Below, one piece after another: positions 54,252 through 63,356 of a stretch of DNA of 64,000 nucleotides. The DNA comes from an uncultured Clostridium sp. Lineage in GTDB: Bacteria > Bacillota > Clostridia > TANB77 > CAG-508. Position 1 is the first letter of the stretch. The number at the start of each line of letters is the position of its first letter. Made by a program: the position numbers and the translations under genes. The DNA lies in the NCBI GenBank assembly GCA_946404215.1, contig CAMJCT010000005.1, positions 1 to 64,000 on the forward strand, read 5' to 3'. The notes under the pieces are model-generated. The model worked only from the letters and a program-made list of their open reading frames with translations, was not told where the DNA came from and did no database searches.

Positions 54252-55007
54252 TTACTCTAATTCATACATAATAATGCTAATTATATTTAATGCAACTGTC
54301 TCTGTTCTCATAATTCTTTTTCCTAAAGTTACTATTTTTGCACCACTTTCCTTTAACTTATCTATTTCAAACGAATCTATTCCACCTTCTGGTCCAATTA
54401 AAATTCCTATCTTTATTTCTTTTTTTGTATTAACTATTTGCCTTTTTATTTTGCCAATTTCTTGTTTCAAAGTGTTTTCTTGTTCATTTTCATAAGCAAC
54501 TAACATTACATCATACTCTTTACATGAATTGCAAACATCGTTAATAGTAATAGCAGTATTTATTTTAGGTATAATACTTCTTCCACTTTGCTTTGCAGCC
54601 ACCTCTGAAATTTTTTGCCATCTTTCTATTTTTTTTGCTTTCTCTTTTTCATTTAGCTTTACTACACACCTTTTCATTTCAACTGGCGTTATTTCAAACA
54701 CACCCAACTCTACTGATTTTTGAATTACTAATTCCATTTTGTCTGCTTTAGGCAATCCCTGAAATATTGTAACCTTTATATTAGATTCTACCTTAGTTTC
54801 TAACTCATTTTTTATTCTACAGATTATTTTATTATCATTTAGTTCTACTATTTCACATAGGTAATCTTTGGAGGTAGTAATATCACATACTTGTATTTCT
54901 TCATTTACTTTTTTTCTTAATACATTTTTTATATGGTTAACATCTTTTCCAATAATATTAATTCTATCTTGTTCAATTTTATCTGCTTCTACAAAAAATT
55001 TAGGCAT
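54252..55007 (-). CDS. rsmE: 16S rRNA m3U1498 methyltransferase RsmE
   Basis: A 251-residue SPOUT methyltransferase. MPKFFVEADKIEQDRINIIG is the PUA-like N-terminus, QGLPKADKMELVIQKSVELG and GILIGPEGGIDSFEIDKLKE carry the trefoil-knot SAM site (G-P-E-G-G), and LGKRIMRTETVALNIISIIM the conserved end. Confidence 0.95.
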   Translation of the reverse strand: MPKFFVEADKIEQDRINIIGKDVNHIKNVLRKKVNEEIQVCDITTSKDYLCEIVELNDNKIICRIKNELETKVESNIKVTIFQGLPKADKMELVIQKSVELGVFEITPVEMKRCVVKLNEKEKAKKIERWQKISEVAAKQSGRSIIPKINTAITINDVCNSCKEYDVMLVAYENEQENTLKQEIGKIKRQIVNTKKEIKIGILIGPEGGIDSFEIDKLKESGAKIVTLGKRIMRTETVALNIISIIMYELE

Positions 55008-55131
55008 ACTGAATTATATTCCTTCCTAAAGACTATTTTATATATTATTCTATCTTACTTTTTTGATATATTTATTATATATTTATATGGTCTTTTTTTC
55101 AAGTTTTTTTTAAAATTGTACAATTTTTTTG

Positions 55132-55180
55132 GTTACTGTTCGTTACTGGTCAGTGCTCTTTGAGGGTGCTTTGGAAAATA
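55132..55180. repeat. Dispersed repeat remnant R5
   Basis: GTTACTGTTCGTTACTGGTC (about 55132 on) resembles the repeat terminus, and CTTTGAGGGTGCTTTGGAAA matches an internal segment of R2 (CTTTGAGGGTGCTTTCGAAA). It lies next to the purC terminator. Confidence 0.55.
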
Positions 55181-55181
55181 G

Positions 55182-55215
55182 AATCCCCTATCCTTACCTA
55201 GGACAGGGGATTTTT
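55182..55215 (-). terminator. Terminator after purC
   Basis: AATCCCCTGTCC pairs with GGATAGGGGATT around TAGGTAA on the minus strand, 13 bp after the purC stop, with a T-rich run beyond. Confidence 0.7.
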
Positions 55216-55227
55216 ACTATTATCTTA

Positions 55228-56076
55228 TTATAACTGCTCACCTGTAAGTATTTTGTATATTTCAAAATACTTGTTGACAGTAGCATATATAACTCCCTTA
55301 GGAATTATAGGTGCTGGTAAATGATCATTCCAACCATTGCTTTTAAGCCAATCTCTTAAAAATTGCTTATCCAAACTCGGAGGAGCTTCACCTAAGCGAT
55401 ATTTATCTGCCGGCCAGAAGCGACTACTATCAGGAGTTAAAACCTCATCTGCCAATACCAAGTTTCCATTTTCATCAATTCCAAATTCAAACTTGGTGTC
55501 AGCCACGATAATTCCTTTGCTCCTTGCATACTCTGAACCCTTTTCGTATAATGCCAAACTTACCTCTTTAAGCTTACTTGCCATATCGGTTCCTATTAGG
55601 TCTGACAATTCTTTATATGTAAGATTCTCGTCATGGCTTTCAGTTGCCTTGGTCGTTGGTGTGAAAATTGGACTACTAAATTTCTCTGACTCTCTAAGAC
55701 CTGGAAGAAATTTTATACCACATACGGTATTATCTTTTTTGTACGACTCCCATGCAGAACCAGTAAGGTATCCTCTTACCACACACTCAATCGGAATCAT
55801 ATTAAGCGTCCTAACTAACATGCAACGTCCCTGGAATTTCACCTCTTGAAATTCTTCAGGCATCTGTTCAACGTCAGTTGTTATCATATGATTCGGTATA
55901 ATGTCGCTCAGTTTTTCGAACCAAAATCTGGATAATTGATTAAGAACCAAACCTTTGTAAGGAATTTCCTCATTCAGCACAACATCAAAGGCTGATACTC
56001 TGTCTGTTGTAACTACTACAAGGTTATCTCCAGATTGATAGATGTCCCTAACCTTTCCGCTTGCAATTTTCCGCAT
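55228..56076 (-). CDS. purC: SAICAR synthetase PurC, foreign-looking composition
   Basis: A 282-residue phosphoribosylaminoimidazole-succinocarboxamide synthase. MRKIASGKVRDIYQSGDNLV opens, TDRVSAFDVVLNEEIPYKG is the ATP-site segment, VRGYLTGSAWESYKKDNTVC and ATESHDENLTYKELSD are conserved. Base composition is clearly richer in G+C than its neighbours, and it stands alone without other pur genes. Codon 2 is CGG, the only sense use of CGG I found in the window. Start ATG 56076 behind AAAGGATGA. Probably acquired by transfer; an upstream in-frame start is unlikely. Confidence 0.9.
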   Translation of the reverse strand: MRKIASGKVRDIYQSGDNLVVVTTDRVSAFDVVLNEEIPYKGLVLNQLSRFWFEKLSDIIPNHMITTDVEQMPEEFQEVKFQGRCMLVRTLNMIPIECVVRGYLTGSAWESYKKDNTVCGIKFLPGLRESEKFSSPIFTPTTKATESHDENLTYKELSDLIGTDMASKLKEVSLALYEKGSEYARSKGIIVADTKFEFGIDENGNLVLADEVLTPDSSRFWPADKYRLGEAPPSLDKQFLRDWLKSNGWNDHLPAPIIPKGVIYATVNKYFEIYKILTGEQL

Positions 56077-56220
56077 TTGACTCATCCTTTCTGTAATAAT
56101 AGTATTTATTTTCAACTTACATTTTAAGGTCATATATTATTCTATGACCAATACTGCAAGTACGAAGTAATATTATATTATCACGATTTACATAAAAAGT
56201 AAATCTTTTTAAACTCCTTT

Positions 56221-56760
56221 TTAGTAATTTTCTGACTTAACTTCAAAGTATGCTTTTGGATGATTACATACAGGACAAATGTCTGGAGCATATTTCCCAA
56301 CAACTATATGTCCACAATTTCTACATTTCCAAATTGTGTCTCCATCTTTACTAAATACTAATCCACTTTCCAAATTTTCCACTAGTTTTAAGTATCTTGC
56401 TTCATGTTCTTTTTCTATTTTCCCTACTTCTTCAAACAAATAAGCAATATGATCAAATCCTTCTTCTTTTGCCTCCTTAGCCATTCTGTCATACATATCT
56501 GTCCATTCGTAGTTTTCTCCACCTGCTGCTGATTTTAAATTTTCGATTGTTGTTGGAACTTGTCCTTCATTTAATAATTTAAACCATATTTTTGCGTGCT
56601 CTTTTTCGTTGTCTGCTGTTTCTTGAAATATTGCAGCTATTTGCTCATACCCCTCTTTTTTTGCTTTACTTGCAAAATATGTATATTTATTTCTAGCTTG
56701 AGACTCTCCTGCAAAAGCATCCATTAAATTTTTTTCTGTTTTACTTCCTCTTAATTCCAT
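56221..56760 (-). CDS. rbr: Rubrerythrin
   Basis: A 179-residue rubrerythrin. [20 protein letters not shown] and [20 protein letters not shown] with [20 protein letters not shown] give the first diiron helices, [20 protein letters not shown] the second pair, and [20 protein letters not shown] with PVCNHP the rubredoxin-like iron site. It reduces peroxide in anaerobes. ATG 56760 follows GAGGAGG. Confidence 0.96.
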   Translation of the reverse strand: MELRGSKTEKNLMDAFAGESQARNKYTYFASKAKKEGYEQIAAIFQETADNEKEHAKIWFKLLNEGQVPTTIENLKSAAGGENYEWTDMYDRMAKEAKEEGFDHIAYLFEEVGKIEKEHEARYLKLVENLESGLVFSKDGDTIWKCRNCGHIVVGKYAPDICPVCNHPKAYFEVKSENY

Positions 56761-56862
56761 TATAAAATTCCTCCTCAAAATTTTTATTAAAATTTAATAT
56801 TTTTTATTTTAGAAATGTAATATTTTACATGTTAGTGATAGAAAGCGCCAACGAAGTAACTA

Positions 56863-58695
56863 TTACCATGAGCCACCGCCACCACCGCCGGAACCTCCTC
56901 CAGAAAATCCTCCACCACTACTTGATGGATTAGATGACATTGCTGTTGAAATTGATGAATATGTTGAATCCATAAATCTATTAAATGAGTGGTTATCAAA
57001 CGCTGTATAACCATAATACCATCTAGGTGCTTCTAACGCAATATCTTCAAATTTCTTCATCCATTTGCTAGATACTCCTAGAACATAAGTATAAGGCAAA
57101 ATATCATAAAAATATTCAGGATCACGCATAACTAACTCTTCAAGTTGAGGTTTTTCTGCCGTTTCCAAAAAGTATCTGAAACCTTGTATTTTTCCTAACA
57201 TTTCAGTTCCATATTGTGTTCTTTTCTTCATTATACCCAAAAAGATAATTAATAAAACTTGACATATACTTTCAATTATAAATTTTATTAAATATGCTTC
57301 GTCCACAACAATATCTTGTACCATACATAAGAATGTAACAGCTACAAAAGCTACTGAACCTAATATAATTGTCCATACATTTGGTTTTTTATACAATAAC
57401 ATCAATATAGTTACAAGTATAAAACCAACCATTGTTGATATTTCTGCATCTCCTATCGTTATTATTGATAATCCTCCCATAAAGAAAAAGACAACAATAA
57501 TCATTGCAATCAAAAATATTCTTTTGCCAAGCGATGCTTTTTCAAATATTTTTTCTTGATTTTCTTTCCTATTAATATTTCTTGCTATTCTCCTCAAAGT
57601 CAAATAAAATTTATCGTATAAATCATTTTTTGTTACTTCATCCTTTGAGCTAAATAATTCATTAAAGAATGTTCTTTCATCCTCATTGTCGCCATCATAT
57701 TCTTTAATTTTAATAATTTTAAAATTCTTTGATTTTATTACTTTTAATGTTTTCTCTTCAAATTCTTCAATTTTTAAATAACCTTTATTTGCTAAATATA
57801 TTAGCAGCGATATTATATCTTTTTCCTCTGAATGACCTTTATATATAAATCCTAAGTTTGCACTATTCATTCCATTTGGTGGATAGAACTCTACAGTATC
57901 GATTACAGCATTATCCTTTCCATATTTACTCCATAATATAAATGCAACAATAACAAATATTATTGAAATACCTATTTCTAGTAACATTATAAAATCGAAA
58001 TTACTACTAGCATCAACGAAATAACCTTCTGGTAAAGTAAGTCTAACTGTCAATGCCTGCCCATTAGATAATCCTGTTGCAAGTGAGCCATTTATTGTAT
58101 TACCTGTAACTGTATAATTTACATTAGAACCATTAGTAGAATACTTGGAACCACTAGAAAAACCAAGTTTTGATTTATCAAAAGCTTTTGGCATTGTAAT
58201 GGTAAAAGCTACTTCCTCGATATTTGTATCCCATTCATCTCCAATAAGGTTAAAATACAGTTCATCTGCATCCTTTAATGGATCTTTACCAATATTATAA
58301 TTATATTTTATTGTATAAGTTTTCCTTCCTGATACTATTTGACTACTACTTCCTATTTTTAATACTTTATATCCGCTCTCATTTGAAGTAGTATATGGAT
58401 CACTTACACTTATATTTGAAATTTTTGCTCTATTACTAGACTTTGTCCCATCTAATCTTGTTATTTTATTACGCAAAGGAATTTTCCTGAAAATGCCATG
58501 TTTATTATACCCAGTAAAATTAACACTTATTGTTTCAGTTATATCGAATGTATTATTTTCATTAACTATCATATTAACATCATAAGATTCTATAGTATAT
58601 CCACCACTGCTACTTATTGCAGATGTTTCATTAGGTATTAGCAAACCTAATAATACAATCAAAATAAATATGCTTAATATCATCTTTTTTTTCAT
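56863..58695 (-). CDS. DUF2207 membrane protein with a glycine-rich tail
   Basis: A 610-residue protein. MKKKMILSIFILIVLLGLLI is a signal peptide or anchor; residues 30-220 are the DUF2207 extracytoplasmic beta domain (YTIESYDVNMIVNENNTFDI, FRKIPLRNKI). A membrane segment at about 235, a cytoplasmic winged-helix-like domain (DIISLLIYLANKGYLKIEEF) and further membrane helices at about 395-490 follow, with a Gly/Ser tail ending GGGGGSW. It lies 1 bp after lemA, a widespread pairing of unknown function. Confidence 0.9.
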   Translation of the reverse strand: MKKKMILSIFILIVLLGLLIPNETSAISSSGGYTIESYDVNMIVNENNTFDITETISVNFTGYNKHGIFRKIPLRNKITRLDGTKSSNRAKISNISVSDPYTTSNESGYKVLKIGSSSQIVSGRKTYTIKYNYNIGKDPLKDADELYFNLIGDEWDTNIEEVAFTITMPKAFDKSKLGFSSGSKYSTNGSNVNYTVTGNTINGSLATGLSNGQALTVRLTLPEGYFVDASSNFDFIMLLEIGISIIFVIVAFILWSKYGKDNAVIDTVEFYPPNGMNSANLGFIYKGHSEEKDIISLLIYLANKGYLKIEEFEEKTLKVIKSKNFKIIKIKEYDGDNEDERTFFNELFSSKDEVTKNDLYDKFYLTLRRIARNINRKENQEKIFEKASLGKRIFLIAMIIVVFFFMGGLSIITIGDAEISTMVGFILVTILMLLYKKPNVWTIILGSVAFVAVTFLCMVQDIVVDEAYLIKFIIESICQVLLIIFLGIMKKRTQYGTEMLGKIQGFRYFLETAEKPQLEELVMRDPEYFYDILPYTYVLGVSSKWMKKFEDIALEAPRWYYGYTAFDNHSFNRFMDSTYSSISTAMSSNPSSSGGGFSGGGSGGGGGGSW

Positions 58696-58696
58696 A

Positions 58697-59245
58697 TTAT
58701 AATTCCACCTTTACATTATTTCTTTCATCTTCGTTCGCCTCAAACATTTTTGATGATTTAAAATTAAACATTTTAGCAATTATATTACTAGGAAACATTT
58801 CAATTTTAATATTTAAGTTTCTTACAACAGCATTGTAATATTTTCTTGAATTAGCAATTTCATCTTCAATTGTAGATAATTGATGTGTTAAATCAGAAAA
58901 GTTTTGACTAGCTTTTAAGTCTGGATAGTTCTCTGCAACAGCCATTATCTTAGATAATCCACTTGATAACTGTTGGTTTGTATTAATTTTATCTGATAAA
59001 GACATTTTATCGTAAGATGTATTTCTTAATCTTACAATTTCTTCTAAAACGCTACTTTCATGTTTCATATATGTTTTAACCACTTCTACAAGATTAGGAA
59101 CTAAATCCCAACGTTTTTTTAAGTATACATCCATTGTTGAAAATGCTTCTTTTACTCTGTTATTTAATTTTACAAAAGAATTATATTGGACTAACACATA
59201 TATAGCTATTAGAACTACTATACCAATTGCAATATATAGTACCAT
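58697..59245 (-). CDS. lemA: LemA family protein
   Basis: A 182-residue LemA. One N-terminal membrane helix (LYIAIGIVVLIAIYVLVQYN), then VKEAFSTMDVYLKKRWDLVP, LVEVVKTYMKHESSVLEEIV and AVAENYPDLKASQNFSDLTH, the family hallmarks, with EDEIANSRKYYNAVVRNLNI at the end. Function unknown; coupled to the DUF2207 gene. Confidence 0.95.
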   Translation of the reverse strand: MVLYIAIGIVVLIAIYVLVQYNSFVKLNNRVKEAFSTMDVYLKKRWDLVPNLVEVVKTYMKHESSVLEEIVRLRNTSYDKMSLSDKINTNQQLSSGLSKIMAVAENYPDLKASQNFSDLTHQLSTIEDEIANSRKYYNAVVRNLNIKIEMFPSNIIAKMFNFKSSKMFEANEDERNNVKVEL

Positions 59246-59411
59246 TATTCTACACCTCCTTAAATAATTTTTTATTCAGTAATATCTTACCATATAGATA
59301 TTTTTTTTACAATATATTTCTGTATTTAAAAAGAGCAATCACAAATTGATTACTCTTCATCTCATTGACATTATTCTCAATACTTTGCAAAAATTCAAAT
59401 AAAACTCGCTT

Positions 59412-59498
59412 TGGTGCCGGTGGTGGGACTCGAACCCACACGCCATTGCTGACAACAGATTTTGAGTCTGCCCCGTCTACCAATTCCAGCACACCGGC
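59412..59498 (-). tRNA. tRNA-Leu (anticodon CAA)
   Basis: Reading the minus strand, GCCGGTG at the 5' end pairs with CACCGGC before A and an encoded CCA. The anticodon loop CTCAAAA gives anticodon CAA, the long variable arm (TGTTGTCAGCAATGGCGTG) is leucine-type, and GGTTCGAGTCC is the T loop. 87 nt including CCA. Confidence 0.95.
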
Positions 59499-59575
59499 AA
59501 TTACTAAGTACTAATATATAGTAGCACAAAATTATTAAATTGTCTAGCATTTATAACATATTTTTTAATTAATAA

Positions 59576-59675
59576 GTTACTATTCATCCATATGTAATTA
59601 TAAGTCCTTAGCTAAGTGACTACTATCTAAATATTTTGAGAATTAATCTAATGCAACTGGAATAACTTAAATAAC
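59576..59675. repeat. Dispersed repeat copy R4 (left half only)
   Basis: GTTACTATTCATCC then TAAGTCCTTAGCTAAGTGAC, TACTATCTAAATATTTTGAG and AATGCAACTGGAATAACTTA match the left arm and core of R2. It is cut off where the lysozyme gene ends at 59677. Confidence 0.75.
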
Positions 59676-59676
59676 A

Positions 59677-60933
59677 TTATCGTATTATTAAAACCTGCCC
59701 TGGGTAAATTAATCTTGGATTTTTTATTTCATTTAGATCAACTAAATATCTTACCGTTACCCCATAATATCTTGCTATTCTCCATAAACAATCTCCCTTC
59801 TTTACTATATATATTATTACTTTATTGTTGTTGCTACTTAAGCCCTCATTTCCTCTTGATGGTATTCGTATTTTCTGACCTGGATATATTAGATTTGGAT
59901 TTTTTATTATATTTATTTCAAGTATACTTTGCAAAGTTACTCCATGAGCTTTTGCAATATTCCATAAATTATCTCCTCTTTTTACTGTGTAAATATAATG
60001 CCCCATTTCATTTGTTTCACTTTCATAACTACTAGAAGACAATATTTTAAATACTTGCCCAGGATATATTAAATTAGGGTTTGGTATTCCATTTAATTCT
60101 ACTATATTTTGCACTGTTATTCCATATTTATTTGCTATATTCCATAAAGTATCACCTCTTTTTACTGTATAATATATAGCTTCGCCATCTCCCGCTTCTG
60201 GCTCTTTTATATCAGGACATTTGGACTCCTCACACACAAAAATTTTCTCAGTAAATTTATTCTTATCAACATATCCATCAATACCTGGAACAGTTCCTTT
60301 GCTCGTATATTGCACTCCTTCCCATACATCCCAATTTGAATTCACATCTCTTAATATGTCATAATTTCCATAATACGCAAGCCATAATGGATACTTTTTT
60401 GCTAATTCATAGCTAAAAATTCTTTGTGAATGATATAAATTGCTATATACTATTACTTCTTTTTGTGTTAATTCTTTCAACTTTTTTAAAAATGCAACTG
60501 AAATTTCATTAATTTCATTATTTGAAAGACCTTTATTAAACTCTTCAAAATCCATAGCCAATTTACAATCTGGAATTTTACCGCTTATTACAGACGCAAA
60601 AAATTGTGCTTGATTTTGTGCTTGTTTTACTGTTGTCGCTGTTAAATAGTGATAAAATCCAACTTTAAATCCATTTTCCTTTGCATTTTTATAATTATAT
60701 TCTAAATATGGGTCTTTAAAGGTAGTTCCTTCACTTGCTTTTATATAAACAACATCTATACCACTTTCTTTTACCTTTTTATAATTTATATAACCTTGCC
60801 AATTGCTTACATCTATTCCATCATATTGTTTTTGAGAACCCGCAACAATACAATAAGATACCTTATTATTCATAACAAACACTATAGTAAAAACCAATAA
60901 AAAAAATACTATTTTTTTATAACATATATTCAT
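59677..60933 (-). CDS. GH25 lysozyme with three LysM repeats
   Basis: A 418-residue secreted muramidase. MNICYKKIVFFLLVFTIVFV is the signal peptide. The GH25 domain (about 35-220) has YDGIDVSNWQGYINYKKVK and CKLAMDFEEFNKG, giving the D and D-x-E catalytic positions. Three LysM domains follow, each with V-K-R/K-G-D-x-L-W-x-I-A and N-P-x-L-I-Y-P-G-Q, for peptidoglycan binding. It cleaves the glycan backbone. ATG 60933 follows GAGGGGA, preferred to an upstream in-frame start that overlaps the next gene. Confidence 0.92.
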   Translation of the reverse strand: MNICYKKIVFFLLVFTIVFVMNNKVSYCIVAGSQKQYDGIDVSNWQGYINYKKVKESGIDVVYIKASEGTTFKDPYLEYNYKNAKENGFKVGFYHYLTATTVKQAQNQAQFFASVISGKIPDCKLAMDFEEFNKGLSNNEINEISVAFLKKLKELTQKEVIVYSNLYHSQRIFSYELAKKYPLWLAYYGNYDILRDVNSNWDVWEGVQYTSKGTVPGIDGYVDKNKFTEKIFVCEESKCPDIKEPEAGDGEAIYYTVKRGDTLWNIANKYGITVQNIVELNGIPNPNLIYPGQVFKILSSSSYESETNEMGHYIYTVKRGDNLWNIAKAHGVTLQSILEINIIKNPNLIYPGQKIRIPSRGNEGLSSNNNKVIIYIVKKGDCLWRIARYYGVTVRYLVDLNEIKNPRLIYPGQVLIIR

Positions 60934-60985
60934 AAAAAAAATCCCCTCTACATATAATTTATATATTATATGCAAAAAGGATTTT

Positions 60986-63304
60986 TTATTCTTCACATTC
61001 ATACTCTAAAACATTAATTGTTTTTAATGATATCTTTGAAAAATCATTTTTATCATCTTCATAATTTAAAATTTTAAATGTCAATTTCTTTTTTAACTTT
61101 AATTTTAGTTTAGAAATATCTACTAAGATATTGGTTGATAAATCTTGTCCAATTGGAAGTGTTCTATTGTGATTATCATAAAAAATACAGTTTGTAAAGC
61201 TAATAGCATTAGCTCCTTTTTTCAGATTTATTTTATAAAAGTTTATCTTCCCATTATCATTTTTTAGTGCATTTTTTATTTCTACTTCAGGGTTAATCTC
61301 AAAAACATTTATATTTTTTTTACTTAATTTTTCAGCATTTAATGCTTTATATACTTGTATATCTTCTTCAATTTTTACCTTAGATAAAGCACTTTTTACA
61401 TTTTTTATAATGTTTTCTAATGTTATTTTATAACCTATCGGCTTTGTCGCTTTATTTATATCTAATACGTTAAATATATCTTTATGAGTTTCTCTATGCT
61501 TTTGGTTATTAATTTTGGAAATCTTTGTTTCATCTTGTTCCATACCTCCAAAAATATTATATTCCTCACCTGATATAGTACTTTCTTTTAATGATTCTTT
61601 TATCAATCCTTTTAAATTCAATTCAATTTCTTTTGGCGATATTTCATTATTTTTCACCTTGTTTACTATCTCTATTAAATTTGTACTTGTTATATATATG
61701 CTATCTTTTTCATAATCAGACAACAGTTTTCTTTGTTTTTGATCCATTGTCTTTCCAAATTTTTCTATATCTTCTTCATAATCAAAAACTTTTGTAATCT
61801 TTTTAATAATATTTACCTCTTCTTCTTCGCCTTCTGGTAATGCTTCCATTTCATCTTTATTACTATATCTCCAAAATTCAAAAATGCTCTTTTTGTGACT
61901 ATCTATTTCCTTTATAAAATTAGTTGCATTTTCTATTTTTTTCTTCATATTTTTTTTCTTCAATTTCAGAGCATTTATATCCATAACGAGATTCTTCAAT
62001 GCATTTTCCACTTTTTCATATTCTTTATATATGTCTAATAAATTTTCAATTTTATAATTAGATTTTGTAGATTTTAATTCATCGTTTTTATGTTTTTCTC
62101 CATTATATTCTATTTTTTCAAAATCTATACTTGAATTAACATCAATATTATTCTTTTGCTTTTTCATTTTTGCACTACTATTTTTTTTGCTATATTTAAA
62201 ATAATATTTGAACTTACCAAAAAATGTCTTTTTACATTCTAAAAATGTTGAAATCTGTTTTTCTTTTGCTAGATACTCAATTTCTAAAAGTGATACTTCT
62301 TCTTTTAATTTTTTTAATTTTTCATCATTTAAATCAACTAGATTTTTAGCTTCCGCCATTTTTTCAATTGCAATTTTATATTCTTCTCTAATCCACCCAG
62401 CAATATTCTCGTATAAAATTATTTTATCATTATATACAAAATCTATAGATCCTTTTTTATTTATATCTGTTCTAAAATCAAAATAATTTGGTAATTTTGT
62501 CTGTAAAATATACATAGCTTTTAATAATTTATAAAACTTGGCCGCTTCTTCTTTATTTTCCAGTTTTATTCTATATTGGCTTTTTATCTTTCCATACACT
62601 TCTGTTTCTCCAACAATTCGTATGCTTAAATTTTCATCTTTATCATATACTTCATAAACAAGTGGCCAATTTTTAGTAAATAACCATAAATAATTTTCTA
62701 TATCTTCATATTCTGATTTTTTCAAATATTTAGTACTGTAATTTACATTTTTTATAGGAACAAATATCTTACTTATTCCAAATTTATATAATTTTTGTTT
62801 TATCAAAAAGAAAAATGCAGAATAATCTGTATCTTCTGTAGGAACAATCATAAAATATTTATCTGCAATTTCTGAATAGTATATTTGCCACAGATAATTC
62901 CCTTCAAATTTTACTTTAAATGGTATCTTTTTATTCAGTAGATTTTGCTCCTTTTCTATTTTTTCTACATCTGCTATTTTAAATTGTCTTAGCATATTTA
63001 AAAATTTTGTATATCTTAGAAAGTTTTCCTCACTTTCACTATCTAAATACTCCGCTAACGGCCTTGCTTTTTTATACTTTTCTTCTATCTCATCCAACCT
63101 ATTTGTTGGAGACAATAAAATTTGTATATCTTCTACCGGAATATATCTGTACTGCCTATATTGTTTTTCATCATTAAATTTATTTATTTTAACCTCTAAA
63201 GGGTCAAATTTTATTAGTTTTTTTGGTATATTGTTTAAATCTAAACATAAATATTCTAATTTTTTTTGTATACTGTCTACTTTTTTTGTTTCTTTCTTAG
63301 GCAA
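60986..63304 (-). CDS. Large coiled-coil protein, unrecognised
   Basis: A 772-residue protein without signal peptide or membrane segments. Residues 1-320 look like a mixed alpha/beta region (FIIVPTEDTDYSAFFFLIKQ-like text: KYFMIVPTEDTDYSAFFFLI and NYSTKYLKKSEYEDIENYLW); residues 320-480 are coiled coil rich in Lys and Glu; the C-terminal 100 residues are beta (ISFTNCIFYDNHNRTLPIGQ). I do not recognise the family. It lies between the lysozyme and a polysaccharide deacetylase, same strand. Confidence 0.55.
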   Translation of the reverse strand: MPKKETKKVDSIQKKLEYLCLDLNNIPKKLIKFDPLEVKINKFNDEKQYRQYRYIPVEDIQILLSPTNRLDEIEEKYKKARPLAEYLDSESEENFLRYTKFLNMLRQFKIADVEKIEKEQNLLNKKIPFKVKFEGNYLWQIYYSEIADKYFMIVPTEDTDYSAFFFLIKQKLYKFGISKIFVPIKNVNYSTKYLKKSEYEDIENYLWLFTKNWPLVYEVYDKDENLSIRIVGETEVYGKIKSQYRIKLENKEEAAKFYKLLKAMYILQTKLPNYFDFRTDINKKGSIDFVYNDKIILYENIAGWIREEYKIAIEKMAEAKNLVDLNDEKLKKLKEEVSLLEIEYLAKEKQISTFLECKKTFFGKFKYYFKYSKKNSSAKMKKQKNNIDVNSSIDFEKIEYNGEKHKNDELKSTKSNYKIENLLDIYKEYEKVENALKNLVMDINALKLKKKNMKKKIENATNFIKEIDSHKKSIFEFWRYSNKDEMEALPEGEEEEVNIIKKITKVFDYEEDIEKFGKTMDQKQRKLLSDYEKDSIYITSTNLIEIVNKVKNNEISPKEIELNLKGLIKESLKESTISGEEYNIFGGMEQDETKISKINNQKHRETHKDIFNVLDINKATKPIGYKITLENIIKNVKSALSKVKIEEDIQVYKALNAEKLSKKNINVFEINPEVEIKNALKNDNGKINFYKINLKKGANAISFTNCIFYDNHNRTLPIGQDLSTNILVDISKLKLKLKKKLTFKILNYEDDKNDFSKISLKTINVLEYECEE

Positions 63305-63356
63305 GACTTTCTCCCCTTTCCCTATTTATTCATATGAAAATACTATTATTTTATTA

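Noticed and set aside
59307-59492. A 61-residue open frame on the minus strand
   Set aside because: It overlaps the tRNA-Leu gene and is a translation of it.
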